Shown: positions 37,501-52,200 of the stretch, one piece after another
How positions within the stretch are numbered: position 1 is the first letter of the stretch
Layout: each line of letters opens with the position of its first letter
Translations under genes and position numbers: made by a program
The notes under the pieces: generated by a model
The model's database searches: none
Seen by the model: only the letters and a program-made list of their open reading frames with translations
Told to the model about the DNA's origin: nothing
NCBI GenBank assembly: GCA_032718475.1
Contig: JAUCBJ010006414.1
Coordinates: 1 to 64,000 of the forward strand
DNA from: Nemertoderma westbladi
Lineage: Eukaryota; Xenacoelomorpha; Nemertodermatida; Nemertodermatidae
DNA: 64,000 bases
Reading direction: 5' to 3'

Positions 37501-40210
37501 TAATAATGCAGTTCAACAAACTTCTCCACCACTGTCACATAATAATGCAGTTCAACAAACTTCTCCACCACAGTCACATAATAATGCAGTTCAACAAACT
37601 TCTCCCGAATACACACTGTCACATAATAATGCAGTTCAACAAACTTCTCCCGAATACACACTGTCACATAATAATGCAGTTCAACAAACTTCTCCACCAC
37701 TGTCACATAATAATGCAGTTCAACAAACTTCTCCACCACAGTCACATAATAATGCAGTTCAACAAACTTCTCCCGAATACACACTGTCACATAATAATGC
37801 AGTTCAACAAACTTCTCCACCACTGTCACATAATAATGCGGTTCAACAAACTTCTCCACCACTGTCACATAATAATGCAGTTCAACAAACTTCTCCACCA
37901 CAGTCACATAATAATGCAGTTCAACAAACTTCTCCCGAATACACACTGTCACATAATAATGTAGTTCACCAAACTACTCCCGAATACACACTGTCACATA
38001 ATAATGCAGTTCAACAAACTTCTCCACCACAGTCACATAATAATGCAGTTCAACAAACTTCTCCCGAATACACACTGTCACATAATAATGCAGTTCAACA
38101 AACTTCTCCACCACAGTCACATAATAATGCAGTTCAACAAACTTCTCCCGAATACACACTGTCACATAATAATGCAGTTCAACAAACTTCTCCCGAATAC
38201 ACACTGTCACATAATAATGCGGTTCAACAAACTTCTCCACCACTGTCACATAATAATGCAGTTCAACAAACTTCTCCACCACAGTCACATAATAATGCAG
38301 TTCAACAAACTTCTCCCGAATACACACTGTCACATAATAATGCAGTTCAACAAACTTCTCCACCACAGTCACATAATAATGCAGTTCAACAAACTTCTCC
38401 CGAATACACACTGTCACATAATAATGCAGTTCAACAAACTTCTCCACCACAGTCACATAATAATGCAGTTCAACAAACTTCTCCCGAATACACACTGTCA
38501 CATAATAATGCAGTTCAACAAACTTCTCCCGAATACACACTGTCACATAATAATGTAGTTCAACAAACTTCTCCCGAATACACACTGTCACATAATAATG
38601 CAGTTCAACAAACTTCTCCACCACAGTCACATAATAATGCAGTTCAACAAACTTCTCCACCACAGTCACATAATAATGCAGTTCAACAAACTTCTCCCGA
38701 ATACACACTGTTACATAATAATGCAGTTCAACAAACTTCTCCCGAATACACACTGTCACATAATAATGTAGTTCAACAAACTTCTCCCGAATACACACTG
38801 TCACATAATAATGCAGTTCAACAAACTTCTCCCGAATACACACTGTTACATAATAATGCAGTTCAACAAACTTCTCCACCACAGTCACATAATAATGCAG
38901 TTCAACAAACTTCTCCACCACAGTCACATAATAATGCAGTTCAACAAACTTCTCCCGAATACACACTGTTACATAATAATGCAGTTCAACAAACTTCTCC
39001 CGAATACACACTGTCACATAATAATGCAGTTCAACAAACTTCTCCCGAATACACACTATCACATAATAATGCAGTTCAACAAACTTCTCCCGAATACACA
39101 CTGTTACATAATAATGCAGTTCAACAAACTTCTCCACCACAGTCACATAATAATGCAGTTCAACAAACTTCTCCCGAATACACACTGTTACATAATAATG
39201 CAGTTCAACAAACTTCTCCCGAATACACACTGTTACATAATAATGCAGTTCAACAAACTTCTCCCGAATACACACTATCACATAATAATGCAGTTCAACA
39301 AACTTCTCCACCACAGTCACATAATAATGCAGTTCAACAAACTTCTCCCGAATACACACTGTTACATAATAATGCAGTTCAACAAACTTCTCCCGAATAC
39401 ACACTGTCACATAATAATGCAGTTCAACAAACTTCTCCCGAATACACACTCGACATAATAATGCAGTTCAACAAACTTCTCCCGAATACACACTGTCACA
39501 TAATAATGCAGTTCAACAAACTTCTCCACCACAGTCACATAATAATGCAGTTCAACAAACTTCTCCCGAATACACACTGTCACATAATAATGCAGTTCAA
39601 CAAACTTCTCCCGAATACACACTGTCACATAATAATGCAGTTCAACAAACTTCTCCCGAATACACACTGTCACATAATAATGCAGTTCAACAAACTTCTC
39701 CACCACAGTCACATAATAATGCAGTTCAACAAACTTCTCCCGAATACACACTGTTACATAATAATGCAGTTCAACAAACTTCTCCCGAATACACACTGTC
39801 ACATAATAATGCAGTTCAACAAACTTCTCCACCACAGTCACATAATAATGCAGTTCAACAAACTTCTCCCGAATACACACTGTTACATAATAATGCAGTT
39901 CAACAAACTTCTCCCGAATACACACTGTTACATAATAATGCAGTTCAACAAACTTCTCCCGAATACACACTGTTACATAATAATGCAGTTCAACAAACTT
40001 CTCCCGAATACACACTGTTACATAATAATGCAGTTCAACAAACTTCTCCCGAATACACACTGTCACATAATAATGCAGTTCAACAAACTTCTCCACCACA
40101 GTCACATAATAATGCAGTTCAACAAACTTCTCCCGAATACACACTGTTACATAATAATGCAGTTCAACAAACTTCTCCCGAATACACACTGTCACATAAT
40201 AATGCAGTTC
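34590..40210 (+). repeat. Roughly 2.9-kb block duplication
   Basis: The order of 39- and 45-bp units at 34590-37340 recurs at 37540-40210, with offsets of 2949, 2994 and then 2870 bp after unit gains and losses. The second copy has one extra divergent unit near 37963 (GTAGTTCACCAAACTACTCC). Confidence 0.82.
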
Positions 40211-40540
40211 AACAAACTTCTCCCGAATACACACTGTCACATAATAATGCAGTTCAACAAACTTCTCCCGAATACACACTGTCACATAATAATGCAGTTC
40301 AACAAACTTCTCCACCACAGTCACATAATAATGCAGTTCAACAAACTTCTCCCGAATACACACTCGACATAATAATGCAGTTCAACAAACTTCTCCCAAG
40401 TACACACTGTCACATAATAATGCAGTTCAACAAACTTCTCCCGAATACACACTGTTACATAATAATGCAGTTCAACAAACTTCTCCACCACTGTCACATA
40501 ATAATGCAGTTCAACAAACTTCTCCACCACAGTCACATAA

Positions 40541-43500
40541 TAATGCAGTTCAACAAACTTCTCCCGAATACACACTGTCACATAATAATGCAGTTCAACA
40601 AACTTCTCCCGAATACACACTGTCACATAATAATGCAGTTCAACAAACTTCTCCCAAGTACACACTGTCACATAATAATGCAGTTCACTGAACTACTCCT
40701 GAATACACACTGTCACATAATAATGCAGTTCAACAAACTTCTCCCAAGTACACACTGTCACATAATAATGCAGTTCAACAAACTACTCCCGAATACACAC
40801 TGTCACATAATGATGCAGTTCAACAAACTTCTCCCAAGTACACACTGTCACATAATAATGCAGTTCACTGAACTACTCCTGAATACACACTGTCACATAA
40901 TAATGCAGTTCACTGAACTACTCCTGAATACACACTGTCACATAATAATGCAGTTCAACAAACTTCTCCCGAATACACACTGTCACATAATAATGCAGTT
41001 CACTGAACTACTCCTGAATACACACTGTCACATAATAATGCAGTTCAACAAACTTCTCCCGAATACACACTGTCACATAATAATGCAGTTCAACAAACTT
41101 CTCCCGAATACACACTGTCACATAATAATGCAGTTCAACAAACTTCTCCCAAGTACACACTGTCACATAATAATGCAGTTCAACAAACTTCTCCCGAATA
41201 CACACTGTCACATAATAATGCAGTTCAACAAACTTCTCCCGAATACACACTGTCACATAATAATGCAGTTCAACAAACTTCTCCCGAATACACACTGTCA
41301 CATAATAATGCAGTTCAACAAACTTCTCCCAAGTACACACTGTCACATAATAATGCAGTTCAACAAACTTCTCCCAAGTACACACTGTCACATAATAATG
41401 CAGTTCACTGAACTACTCCCGAATACACACTGTCACATAATAATGCAGTTCAACAAACTTCTCCCAAGTACACACTGTCACATAATAATGCAGTTCAACA
41501 AACTTCTCCCAAGTACACACTGTCACATAATAATGCAGTTCAACAAACTTCTCCCAAGTACACACTCGACATAATAATGCAGTTCAACAAACTTCTCCCA
41601 AGTACACACTCGACATAATAATGCAGTTCAACAAACTTCTCCCGAATACACACTGTTACATAATAATGCAGTTCAACAAACTTCTCCCAAGTACACACTG
41701 TCACATAATAATGCAGTTCAACAAACTTCTCCCAAGTACACACTGTCACATAATAATGCAGTTCACTGAACTACTCCCGAATACACACTGTCACATAATA
41801 ATGCAGTTCAACAAACTTCTCCCAAGTACACACTGTCACATAATAATGCAGTTCAACAAACTTCTCCCAAGTACACACTGTCACATAATAATGCAGTTCA
41901 ACAAACTTCTCCCAAGTACACACTCGACATAATAATGCAGTTCAACAAACTTCTCCCAAGTACACACTCGACATAATAATGCAGTTCAACAAACTTCTCC
42001 CAAGTACACACTCGACATAATAATGCAGTTCAACAAACTTCTCCCGAATACACACTGTCACATAATAATGCAGTTCAACAAACTTCTCCCGAATACACAC
42101 TGTCACATAATAATGCAGTTCAACAAACTTCTCCCAAGTACACACTGTCACATAATAATGCAGTTCACTGAACTACTCCTGAATACACACTGTCACATAA
42201 TAATGCAGTTCAACAAACTTCTCCCAAGTACACACTGTCACATAATAATGCAGTTCAACAAACTACTCCCGAATACACACTGTCACATAATGATGCAGTT
42301 CAACAAACTTCTCCCAAGTACACACTGTCACATAATAATGCAGTTCACTGAACTACTCCTGAATACACACTGTCACATAATAATGCAGTTCACTGAACTA
42401 CTCCTGAATACACACTGTCACATAATAATGCAGTTCAACAAACTTCTCCCGAATACACACTGTCACATAATAATGCAGTTCACTGAACTACTCCTGAATA
42501 CACACTGTCACATAATAATGCAGTTCAACAAACTTCTCCCGAATACACACTGTCACATAATAATGCAGTTCAACAAACTTCTCCCGAATACACACTGTCA
42601 CATAATAATGCAGTTCAACAAACTTCTCCCAAGTACACACTGTCACATAATAATGCAGTTCAACAAACTTCTCCCGAATACACACTGTCACATAATAATG
42701 CAGTTCAACAAACTTCTCCCGAATACACACTGTCACATAATAATGCAGTTCAACAAACTTCTCCCGAATACACACTGTCACATAATAATGCAGTTCAACA
42801 AACTTCTCCCAAGTACACACTGTCACATAATAATGCAGTTCAACAAACTTCTCCCAAGTACACACTGTCACATAATAATGCAGTTCACTGAACTACTCCC
42901 GAATACACACTGTCACATAATAATGCAGTTCAACAAACTTCTCCCAAGTACACACTGTCACATAATAATGCAGTTCAACAAACTTCTCCCAAGTACACAC
43001 TGTCACATAATAATGCAGTTCAACAAACTTCTCCCAAGTACACACTCGACATAATAATGCAGTTCAACAAACTTCTCCCAAGTACACACTCGACATAATA
43101 ATGCAGTTCAACAAACTTCTCCCGAATACACACTGTTACATAATAATGCAGTTCAACAAACTTCTCCCAAGTACACACTGTCACATAATAATGCAGTTCA
43201 ACAAACTTCTCCCAAGTACACACTGTCACATAATAATGCAGTTCACTGAACTACTCCCGAATACACACTGTCACATAATAATGCAGTTCAACAAACTTCT
43301 CCCAAGTACACACTGTCACATAATAATGCAGTTCAACAAACTTCTCCCAAGTACACACTGTCACATAATAATGCAGTTCAACAAACTTCTCCCAAGTACA
43401 CACTCGACATAATAATGCAGTTCAACAAACTTCTCCCAAGTACACACTCGACATAATAATGCAGTTCAACAAACTTCTCCCAAGTACACACTCGACATAA
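40541..43500 (+). repeat. 1480-bp tandem duplication
   Basis: 40541-42020 and 42021-43500 appear identical unit for unit. Shared markers are the rare CATAATGATGCAG at 40806 and 42286 and the spacing of all six palindromic units. Confidence 0.92.
40682..43252. promoter_or_regulatory. Twelve palindromes matching the EcRE consensus
   Basis: AGTTCACTGAACT starts at 40682, 40862, 40907, 40997, 41402, 41760, 42162, 42342, 42387, 42477, 42882 and 43240. The second six are copies of the first six by the 1480-bp duplication. The normal unit has AGTTCAACAAACT, so only one half-site is intact there. Confidence 0.25.
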
Positions 43501-46081
43501 TAATGCAGTTCAACAAACTTCTCCCGAATACACACTGTTACATAATAATGCAGTTCAACAAACTTCTCCCAAGTACACACTGTCACATAATAATGCAGTT
43601 CAACAAACTTCTCCCAAGTACACACTGTCACATAATAATGCAGTTCAACAAACTTCTCCCAAGTACACACTGTCACATAATAATGCAGTTCAACAAACTT
43701 CTCCCAAGTACACACTGTCACATAATAATGCAGTTCAACAAACTTCTCCCAAGTACACACTGTCACATAATAATGCAGTTCAACAAACTTCTCCCGAATA
43801 CACACTGTCACATAATAATGCGGTTCAACAAACTTCTCCCGAATACACACTGTCACATAATAATGCAGTTCAACAAACTTCTCCCAAGTACACACTCGAC
43901 ATAATAATGCAGTTCAACAAACTTCTCCCGAATACACACTGTTACATAATAATGCAGTTCAACAAACTTCTCCCGAATACACACTGTCACATAATAATGC
44001 AGTTCAACAAACTTCTCCCAAGTACACACTGTCACATAATAATGCAGTTCAACAAACTTCTCCCAAGTACACACTCGACATAATAATGCAGTTCAACAAA
44101 CTTCTCCCGAGTACACACTCGACATAATAATGCAGTTCAACAAACTTCTCCCGAATACACACTGTCACATAATAATGCAGTTCAACAAACTACTCCCAAG
44201 TACACACTGTCACATAATAATGCAGTTCAACAAACTTCTCCCAAGTACACACTGTCACATAATAATGCAGTTCAACAAACTTCTCCCAAGTACACACTGT
44301 CACATAATAATGCAGTTCAACAAACTTCTCCCAAGTACACACTGTCACATAATAATGCAGTTCAACAAACTTCTCCCGAATACACACTGTCACATAATAA
44401 TGCAGTTCAACAAACTTCTCCCAAGTACACACTGTCACATAATAATGCAGTTCAACAAACTTCTCCCAAGTACACACTGTCACATAATAATGCAGTTCAA
44501 CAAACTTCTCCCGAATACACACTGTCACATAATAATGCAGTTCAACAAACTTCTCCCGAATACACACTGTCACATAATAATGCAGTTCAACAAACTTCTC
44601 CCGAATACACACTGTCACATAATAATGCAGTTCAACAAACTTCTCCCAAGTACACACTCGACATAATAATGCAGTTCAACAAACTTCTCCCGAATACACA
44701 CTGTCACATAATAATGCAGTTCAACAAACTTCTCCCAAGTACACACTGTCACATAATAATGCAGTTCAACAAACTTCTCCCAAGTACACACTGTCACATA
44801 ATAATGCAGTTCAACAAACTTCTCCCGAATACACACTGTCACATAATAATGCAGTTCAACAAACTTCTCCCAAGTACACACTCGACATAATAATGCAGTT
44901 CAACAAACTTCTCCCGAATACACACTGTTACATAATAATGCAGTTCAACAAACTTCTCCCGAATACACACTGTCACATAATAATGCAGTTCAACAAACTT
45001 CTCCCAAGTACACACTGTCACATAATAATGCAGTTCAACAAACTTCTCCCAAGTACACACTCGACATAATAATGCAGTTCAACAAACTTCTCCCGAGTAC
45101 ACACTCGACATAATAATGCAGTTCAACAAACTTCTCCCAAGTACACACTGTCACATAATAATGCAGTTCAACAAACTTCTCCCAAGTACACACTGTCACA
45201 TAATAATGCAGTTCAACAAACTTCTCCCAAGTACACACTGTCACATAATAATGCAGTTCAACAAACTTCTCCCGAATACACACTGTCACATAATAATGCA
45301 GTTCAACAAACTTCTCCCAAGTACACACTCGACATAATAATGCAGTTCAACAAACTTCTCCCGAATACACACTGTTACATAATAATGCAGTTCAACAAAC
45401 TTCTCCCGAATACACACTGTCACATAATAATGCAGTTCAACAAACTTCTCCCAAGTACACACTGTCACATAATAATGCAGTTCAACAAACTTCTCCCAAG
45501 TACACACTCGACATAATAATGCAGTTCAACAAACTTCTCCCGAGTACACACTCGACATAATAATGCAGTTCAACAAACTTCTCCCGAATACACACTGTCA
45601 CATAATAATGCAGTTCAACAAACTTCTCCACCACAGTCACATAATAATGCAGTTCAACAAACTTCTCCCGAATACACACTGTCACATAATAATGCAGTTC
45701 AACAAACTTCTCCACCACAGTCACATAATAATGCAGTTCAACAAACTTCTCCCGAATACACACTGTCACATAATAATGCAGTTCAACAAACTTCTCCCAA
45801 GTACACACTGTCACATAATAATGCAGTTCAACAAACTTCTCCCAAGTACACACTCGACATAATAATGCAGTTCAACAAACTTCTCCCGAATACACACTGT
45901 CACATAATAATGCAGTTCAACAAACTTCTCCACCACAGTCACATAATAATGCAGTTCAACAAACTTCTCCCGAATACACACTGTCACATAATAATGCAGT
46001 TCAACAAACTTCTCCACCACTGTCACATAATAATGCAGTTCAACAAACTTCTCCCAAGTACACACTGTCACATAATAATGC

Positions 46082-48884
46082 AGTTCACTGAACTACTCCC
46101 AAGTACACACTGTCACATAATAATGCAGTTCAACAAACTTCTCCCGAATACACACTGTCACATAATAATGCAGTTCAACAAACTACTCCCAAGTACACAC
46201 TGTCACATAATAATGCAGTTCAACAAACTTCTCCCGAATACACACTGTCACATAATAATGCAGTTCAACAAACTACTCCCAAGTACACACTGTCACATAA
46301 TAATGCAGTTCAACAAACTTCTCCACCACAGTCACATAATAATGCAGTTCAACAAACTTCTCCCGAATACACACTGTCACATAATAATGCAGTTCAACAA
46401 ACTTCTCCACCACTGTCACATAATAATGCAGTTCAACAAACTTCTCCCAAGTACACACTGTCACATAATAATGCAGTTCACTGAACTACTCCCAAGTACA
46501 CACTGTCACATAATAATGCAGTTCAACAAACTTCTCCCGAATACACACTGTCACATAATAATGCAGTTCAACAAACTACTCCCAAGTACACACTCGACAT
46601 AATAATGCAGTTCAACAAACTTCTCCCAAGTACACACTCGACATAATAATGCAGTTCACTGAACTACTCCCAAGTACACACTGTCACATAATAATGTAGT
46701 TCAACAAACTTCTCCCAAGTACACACTGTCACATAATAATGCAGTTCAACAAACTTCTCCCAAGTACACACTCGACATAATAATGCAGTTCAATGAACTT
46801 CTCCTGAATACACACTGTCACATAATAATGCAGTTCAACAAACTTCTCCCAAGAACACACTCGACATAATAATGCAGTTCAACAAACATCTCCCGAATAC
46901 ACACTGTCACATAATAATGCAGTTCAACAAACTTCTCCACCACAGTCACATAATAATGCAGTTCAACAAACTTCTCCCGAATACACACTGTCACATAATA
47001 ATGCAGTTCAACAAACTTCTCCACCACTGTCACATAATAATGCAGTTCAACAAACTTCTCCCAAGTACACACTCGACATAATAATGCAGTTCAACAAACT
47101 TCTCCCGAATACACACTGTCACATAATAATGCAGTTCAACAAACTTCTCCACCACAGTCACATAATAATGCAGTTCAACAAACTTCTCCCGAATACACAC
47201 TGTCACATAATAATGCAGTTCAACAAACTTCTCCACCACTGTCACATAATAATGCAGTTCAACAAACTTCTCCCAAGTACACACTGTCACATAATAATGC
47301 AGTTCACTGAACTACTCCCAAGTACACACTGTCACATAATAATGCAGTTCAACAAACTTCTCCCGAATACACACTGTCACATAATAATGTAGTTCAACAA
47401 ACTTCTCCCAAGTACACACTGTCACATAATAATGCAGTTCAACAAACTTCTCCCAAGTACACACTCGACATAATAATGCAGTTCAACAAACTTCTCCCGA
47501 ATACACACTCGACATAATAATGTAGTTCAACAAACTTCTCCCAAGTACACACTGTCACATAATAATGCAGTTCAACAAACTTCTCCCGAATACACACTCG
47601 ACATAATAATGCAGTTCAACAAACTTCTCCCAAGTACACACTGTCACATAATAATGCAGTTCACTGAACTACTCCCAAGTACACACTGTCACATAATAAT
47701 GCAGTTCAACAAACTTCTCCCGAATACACACTGTCACATAATAATGCAGTTCAACAAACTACTCCCAAGTACACACTGTCACATAATAATGCAGTTCAAC
47801 AAACTTCTCCCGAATACACACTGTCACATAATAATGCAGTTCAACAAACTTCTCCACCACAGTCACATAATAATGCAGTTCAACAAACTTCTCCCGAATA
47901 CACACTGTCACATAATAATGCAGTTCAACAAACTTCTCCACCACTGTCACATAATAATGCAGTTCAACAAACTTCTCCCAAGTACACACTGTCACATAAT
48001 AATGCAGTTCACTGAACTACTCCCGAATACACACTGTCACATAATAATGCAGTTCAACAAACTTCTCCACCACTGTCACATAATAATGCAGTTCAACAAA
48101 CTTCTCCCAAGTACACACTGTCACATAATAATGCAGTTCAACAAACTTCTCCCGAATACACACTGTCACATAATAATGCAGTTCAACAAACTACTCCCAA
48201 GTACACACTCGACATAATAATGCAGTTCAACAAACTTCTCCCAAGTACACACTCGACATAATAATGCAGTTCAACAAACTTCTCCCAAGTACACACTGTC
48301 ACATAATAATGTAGTTCAACAAACTTCTCCCGAATACACACTGTCACATAATAATGTAGTTCAACAAACTTCTCCCAAGTACACACTGTCACATAATAAT
48401 GCAGTTCAACAAACTTCTCCCAAGTACACACTCGACATAATAATGCAGTTCAACAAACTTCTCCCGAATACACACTGTCACATAATAATGCAGTTCAACA
48501 AACTTCTCCACCACAGTCACATAATAATGCAGTTCAACAAACTTCTCCCGAATACACACTGTCACATAATAATGCAGTTCAACAAACTTCTCCACCACTG
48601 TCACATAATAATGCAGTTCAACAAACTTCTCCCAAGTACACACTCGACATAATAATGCAGTTCAACAAACTTCTCCCGAATACACACTGTCACATAATAA
48701 TGCAGTTCAACAAACTTCTCCACCACAGTCACATAATAATGCAGTTCAACAAACTTCTCCCGAATACACACTGTCACATAATAATGCAGTTCAACAAACT
48801 TCTCCACCACTGTCACATAATAATGCAGTTCAACAAACTTCTCCCAAGTACACACTGTCACATAATAATGCAGTTCACTGAACT
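46082..48884. promoter_or_regulatory. Eight palindromes matching the EcRE consensus
   Basis: Matches to RGKTCANTGAMCY start at 46082, 46475, 46653, 46787 (central A), 47301, 47658, 48006 and 48872. They recur at a fixed place in the zone F module, so their number reflects module amplification. Confidence 0.25.
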
Positions 48885-49075
48885 ACTCCCAAGTACACAC
48901 TGTCACATAATAATGCAGTTCAACAAACTTCTCCCGAATACACACTGTCACATAATAATGTAGTTCAACAAACTTCTCCCAAGTACACACTGTCACATAA
49001 TAATGCAGTTCAACAAACTTCTCCCAAGTACACACTCGACATAATAATGCAGTTCAACAAACTTCTCCCGAATAC
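46820..49075 (+). repeat. 1571-bp offset module duplication
   Basis: About 46820-47520 recurs at 48391-49075 with the same order of 45-, 39- and 44-bp units, including one palindromic unit (47301 and 48872). Confidence 0.82.
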
Positions 49076-49200
49076 ACACTCGACATAATAATGCAGTTCA
49101 ACAAACTTCTCCCAAGTACACACTGTCACATAATAATGTAGTTCAACAAACTTCTCCCAAGTACACACTGTCACATAATAATGTAGTTCAACAAACTTCT

Positions 49201-52200
49201 CCCAAGTACACACTGTCACATAATAATGCAGTTCAACAAACTTCTCCCGAATACACACTGTCACATAATAATGCAGTTCAACAAACTTCTCCCGAATACA
49301 CACTGTCACATAATAATGCAGTTCAACAAACTTCTCCCGAATACACACTGTCACATAATAATGCAGTTCAACAAACTTCTCCCGAATACACACTGTCACA
49401 TAATAATGCAGTTCAACAAACTTCTCCCGAATACACACTGTCACATAATAATGCAGTTCAACAAACTTCTCCCGAATACACACTGTCACATAATAATGCA
49501 GTTCAACAAACTTCTCCCGAATACACACTGTCACATAATAATGCAGTTCAACAAACTTCTCCCGAGTACACACTGTCACATAATAATGTAGTTCAACAAA
49601 CTTCTCCCCCACAGTCACATAATAATGCAGTTCAACAAACTTCTCCCCCACAGTCACATAATAATGCAGTTCAACAAACTTCTCCCAAGTACACACTGTC
49701 ACATAATAATGCAGTTCAACAAACTTCTCCCGAGTACACACTGTCACATAATAATGCAGTTCAACAAACTACTCCCGAATACACACTGTCACATAATAAT
49801 GCAGTTCAACAAACTTCTCCCGAATACACACTGTCACATAATAATGCAGTTCAACAAACTTCTCCCGAATACACACTGTCACATAATAATGCAGTTCAAC
49901 AAACTTCTCCCGAATACACACTGTCACATAATAATGCAGTTCAACAAACTTCTCCCGAATACACACTGTCACATAATAATGCAGTTCAACAAACTTCTCC
50001 CGAATACACACTGTCACATAATAATGCAGTTCAACAAACTTCTCCCGAATACACACTGTCACATAATAATGCAGTTCAACAAACTTCTCCCGAATACACA
50101 CTGTCACATAATAATGCAGTTCAACAAACTACTCCCGAATACACACTCGACATAATAATGCAGTTCAACAAACTTCTCCCGAATACACACTGTCACATAA
50201 TAATGCAGTTCAACAAACTTCTCCCGAATACACACTGTCACATAATAATGCAGTTCAACAAACTTCTCCCGAATACACACTGTCACATAATAATGCAGTT
50301 CAACAAACTTCTCCCGAGTACACACTGTCACATAATAATGCAGTTCAACAAACTTCTCCCGAATACACACTGTCACATAATAATGCAGTTCAACAAACTT
50401 CTCCCCCACAGTCACATAATAATGCAGTTCAACAAACTTCTCCCAAGTACACACTGTCACATAATAATGCAGTTCAACAAACTTCTCCCGAATACACACT
50501 GTCACATAATAATGCAGTTCAACAAACTTCTCCCCCACAGTCACATAATAATGCAGTTCAACAAACTTCTCCCAAGTACACACTGTCACATAATAATGCA
50601 GTTCAACAAACTTCTCCCGAATACACACTGTCACATAATAATGCAGTTCAACAAACTTCTCCCGAATACACACTGTCACATAATAATGCAGTTCAACAAA
50701 CTTCTCCCGAATACACACTGTCACATAATAATGCAGTTCAACAAACTTCTCCCGAGTACACACTGTCACATAATAATGTAGTTCAACAAACTTCTCCCGA
50801 ATACACACTGTCACATAATAATGCAGTTCAACAAACTTCTCCCCCACAGTCACATAATAATGCAGTTCAACAAACTTCTCCCGAATACACACTGTCACAT
50901 AATAATGCAGTTCAACAAACTTCTCCCGAATACACACTGTCACATAATAATGCAGTTCAACAAACTTCTCCCGAGTACACACTGTCACATAATAATGTAG
51001 TTCAACAAACTTCTCCCGAATACACACTATCACATAATAATGCAGTTCAACAAACTTCTCCCCCACAGTCACATAATAATGCAGTTCAACAAACTTCTCC
51101 CCCACAGTCACATAATAATGCAGTTCAACAAACTTCTCCCAAGTACACACTGTCACATAATAATGTAGTTCAACAAACTTCTCCCGAATACACACTGTCA
51201 CATAATAATGCAGTTCAACAAACTTCTCCACCACAGTCACATAATAATGCAGTTCAACAAACTTCTCCACCACAGTCACATAATAATGCAGTTCAACAAA
51301 CTTCTCCCGAATACACACTGTCACATAATAATGCAGTTCAACAAACTTCTCCACCACAGTCACATAATAATGCAGTTCAACAAACTTCTCCCGAATACAC
51401 ACTGTCACATAATAATGCAGTTCAACAAACTTCTCCACCACAGTCACATAATAATGCAGTTCAACAAACTTCTCCCGAATACACACTGTCACATAATAAT
51501 GCAGTTCAACAAACTTCTCCACCACAGTCACATAATAATGCAGTTCAACAAACTTCTCCCGAATACACACTGTCACATAATAATGCAGTTCAACAAACTT
51601 CTCCCGAATACACACTGTCACATAATAATGCAGTTCAACAAACTTCTCCACCACAGTCACATAATAATGCAGTTCAACAAACTTCTCCCGAATACACACT
51701 GTCACATAATAATGCAGTTCAACAAACTTCTCCACCACAGTCACATAATAATGCAGTTCAACAAACTTCTCCCGAATACACACTGTCACATAATAATGCA
51801 GTTCAACAAACTTCTCCACCACAGTCACATAATAATGCAGTTCAACAAACTTCTCCCGAATACACACTGTCACATAATAATGCAGTTCAACAAACTTCTC
51901 CACCACAGTCACATAATAATGCAGTTCAACAAACTTCTCCCGAATACACACTGTCACATAATAATGCAGTTCAACAAACTTCTCCACCACAGTCACATAA
52001 TAATGCAGTTCAACAAACTTCTCCCGAATACACACTGTCACATAATAATGTAGTTCAACAAACTTCTCCACCACAGTCACATAATAATGCAGTTCAACAA
52101 ACTTCTCCACCACAGTCACATAATAATGCAGTTCAACAAACTTCTCCCGAATACACACTGTCACATAATAATGCAGTTCAACAAACTTCTCCACCACAGT

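Larger units (their letters stand above)
29111..40540 (+). repeat. Satellite zone D: mixed 45- and 39-bp units
   Basis: The 39-bp class starts near 29115 and then alternates irregularly with 45-bp units; 44-bp units are nearly absent (exceptions near 39450 and 40365). Because both classes are multiples of three, a plus frame stays open from 29742 to 35564 and minus frames are open over similar spans. A sub-variant CTGTTACAT is common from about 32960 on. Confidence 0.9.
40541..45560 (+). repeat. Satellite zone E: 45- and 44-bp units with palindromic variants
   Basis: Units are GAATAC and AAGTAC 45-mers with scattered 44-mers and no 39-mers. Many units in 40682-43252 carry AGTTCACTGAACT in place of AGTTCAACAAACT. 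Zone E contains the 1480-bp duplication and a 447-bp higher-order period near 44669-45507. Confidence 0.88.
45561..49200 (+). repeat. Satellite zone F: 45/44/39-bp mixture in a recurring module
   Basis: All three long-array length classes occur. A recurring order (45, 39 with CACAG, 45, 39 with CACTG, 45 with AAGTAC, palindromic 45, 45) starts near 45865, 47084 and 48655, with partial copies near 46230 and 47800. Confidence 0.85.

Noticed and set aside
32694-37952. Minus-strand frame of 1752 codons (REKFVELHYYVTVCI repeats)
   Set aside because: It arises from stop-free 45- and 39-bp units and overlaps equally open plus frames. It has no start context or non-repeat domain.
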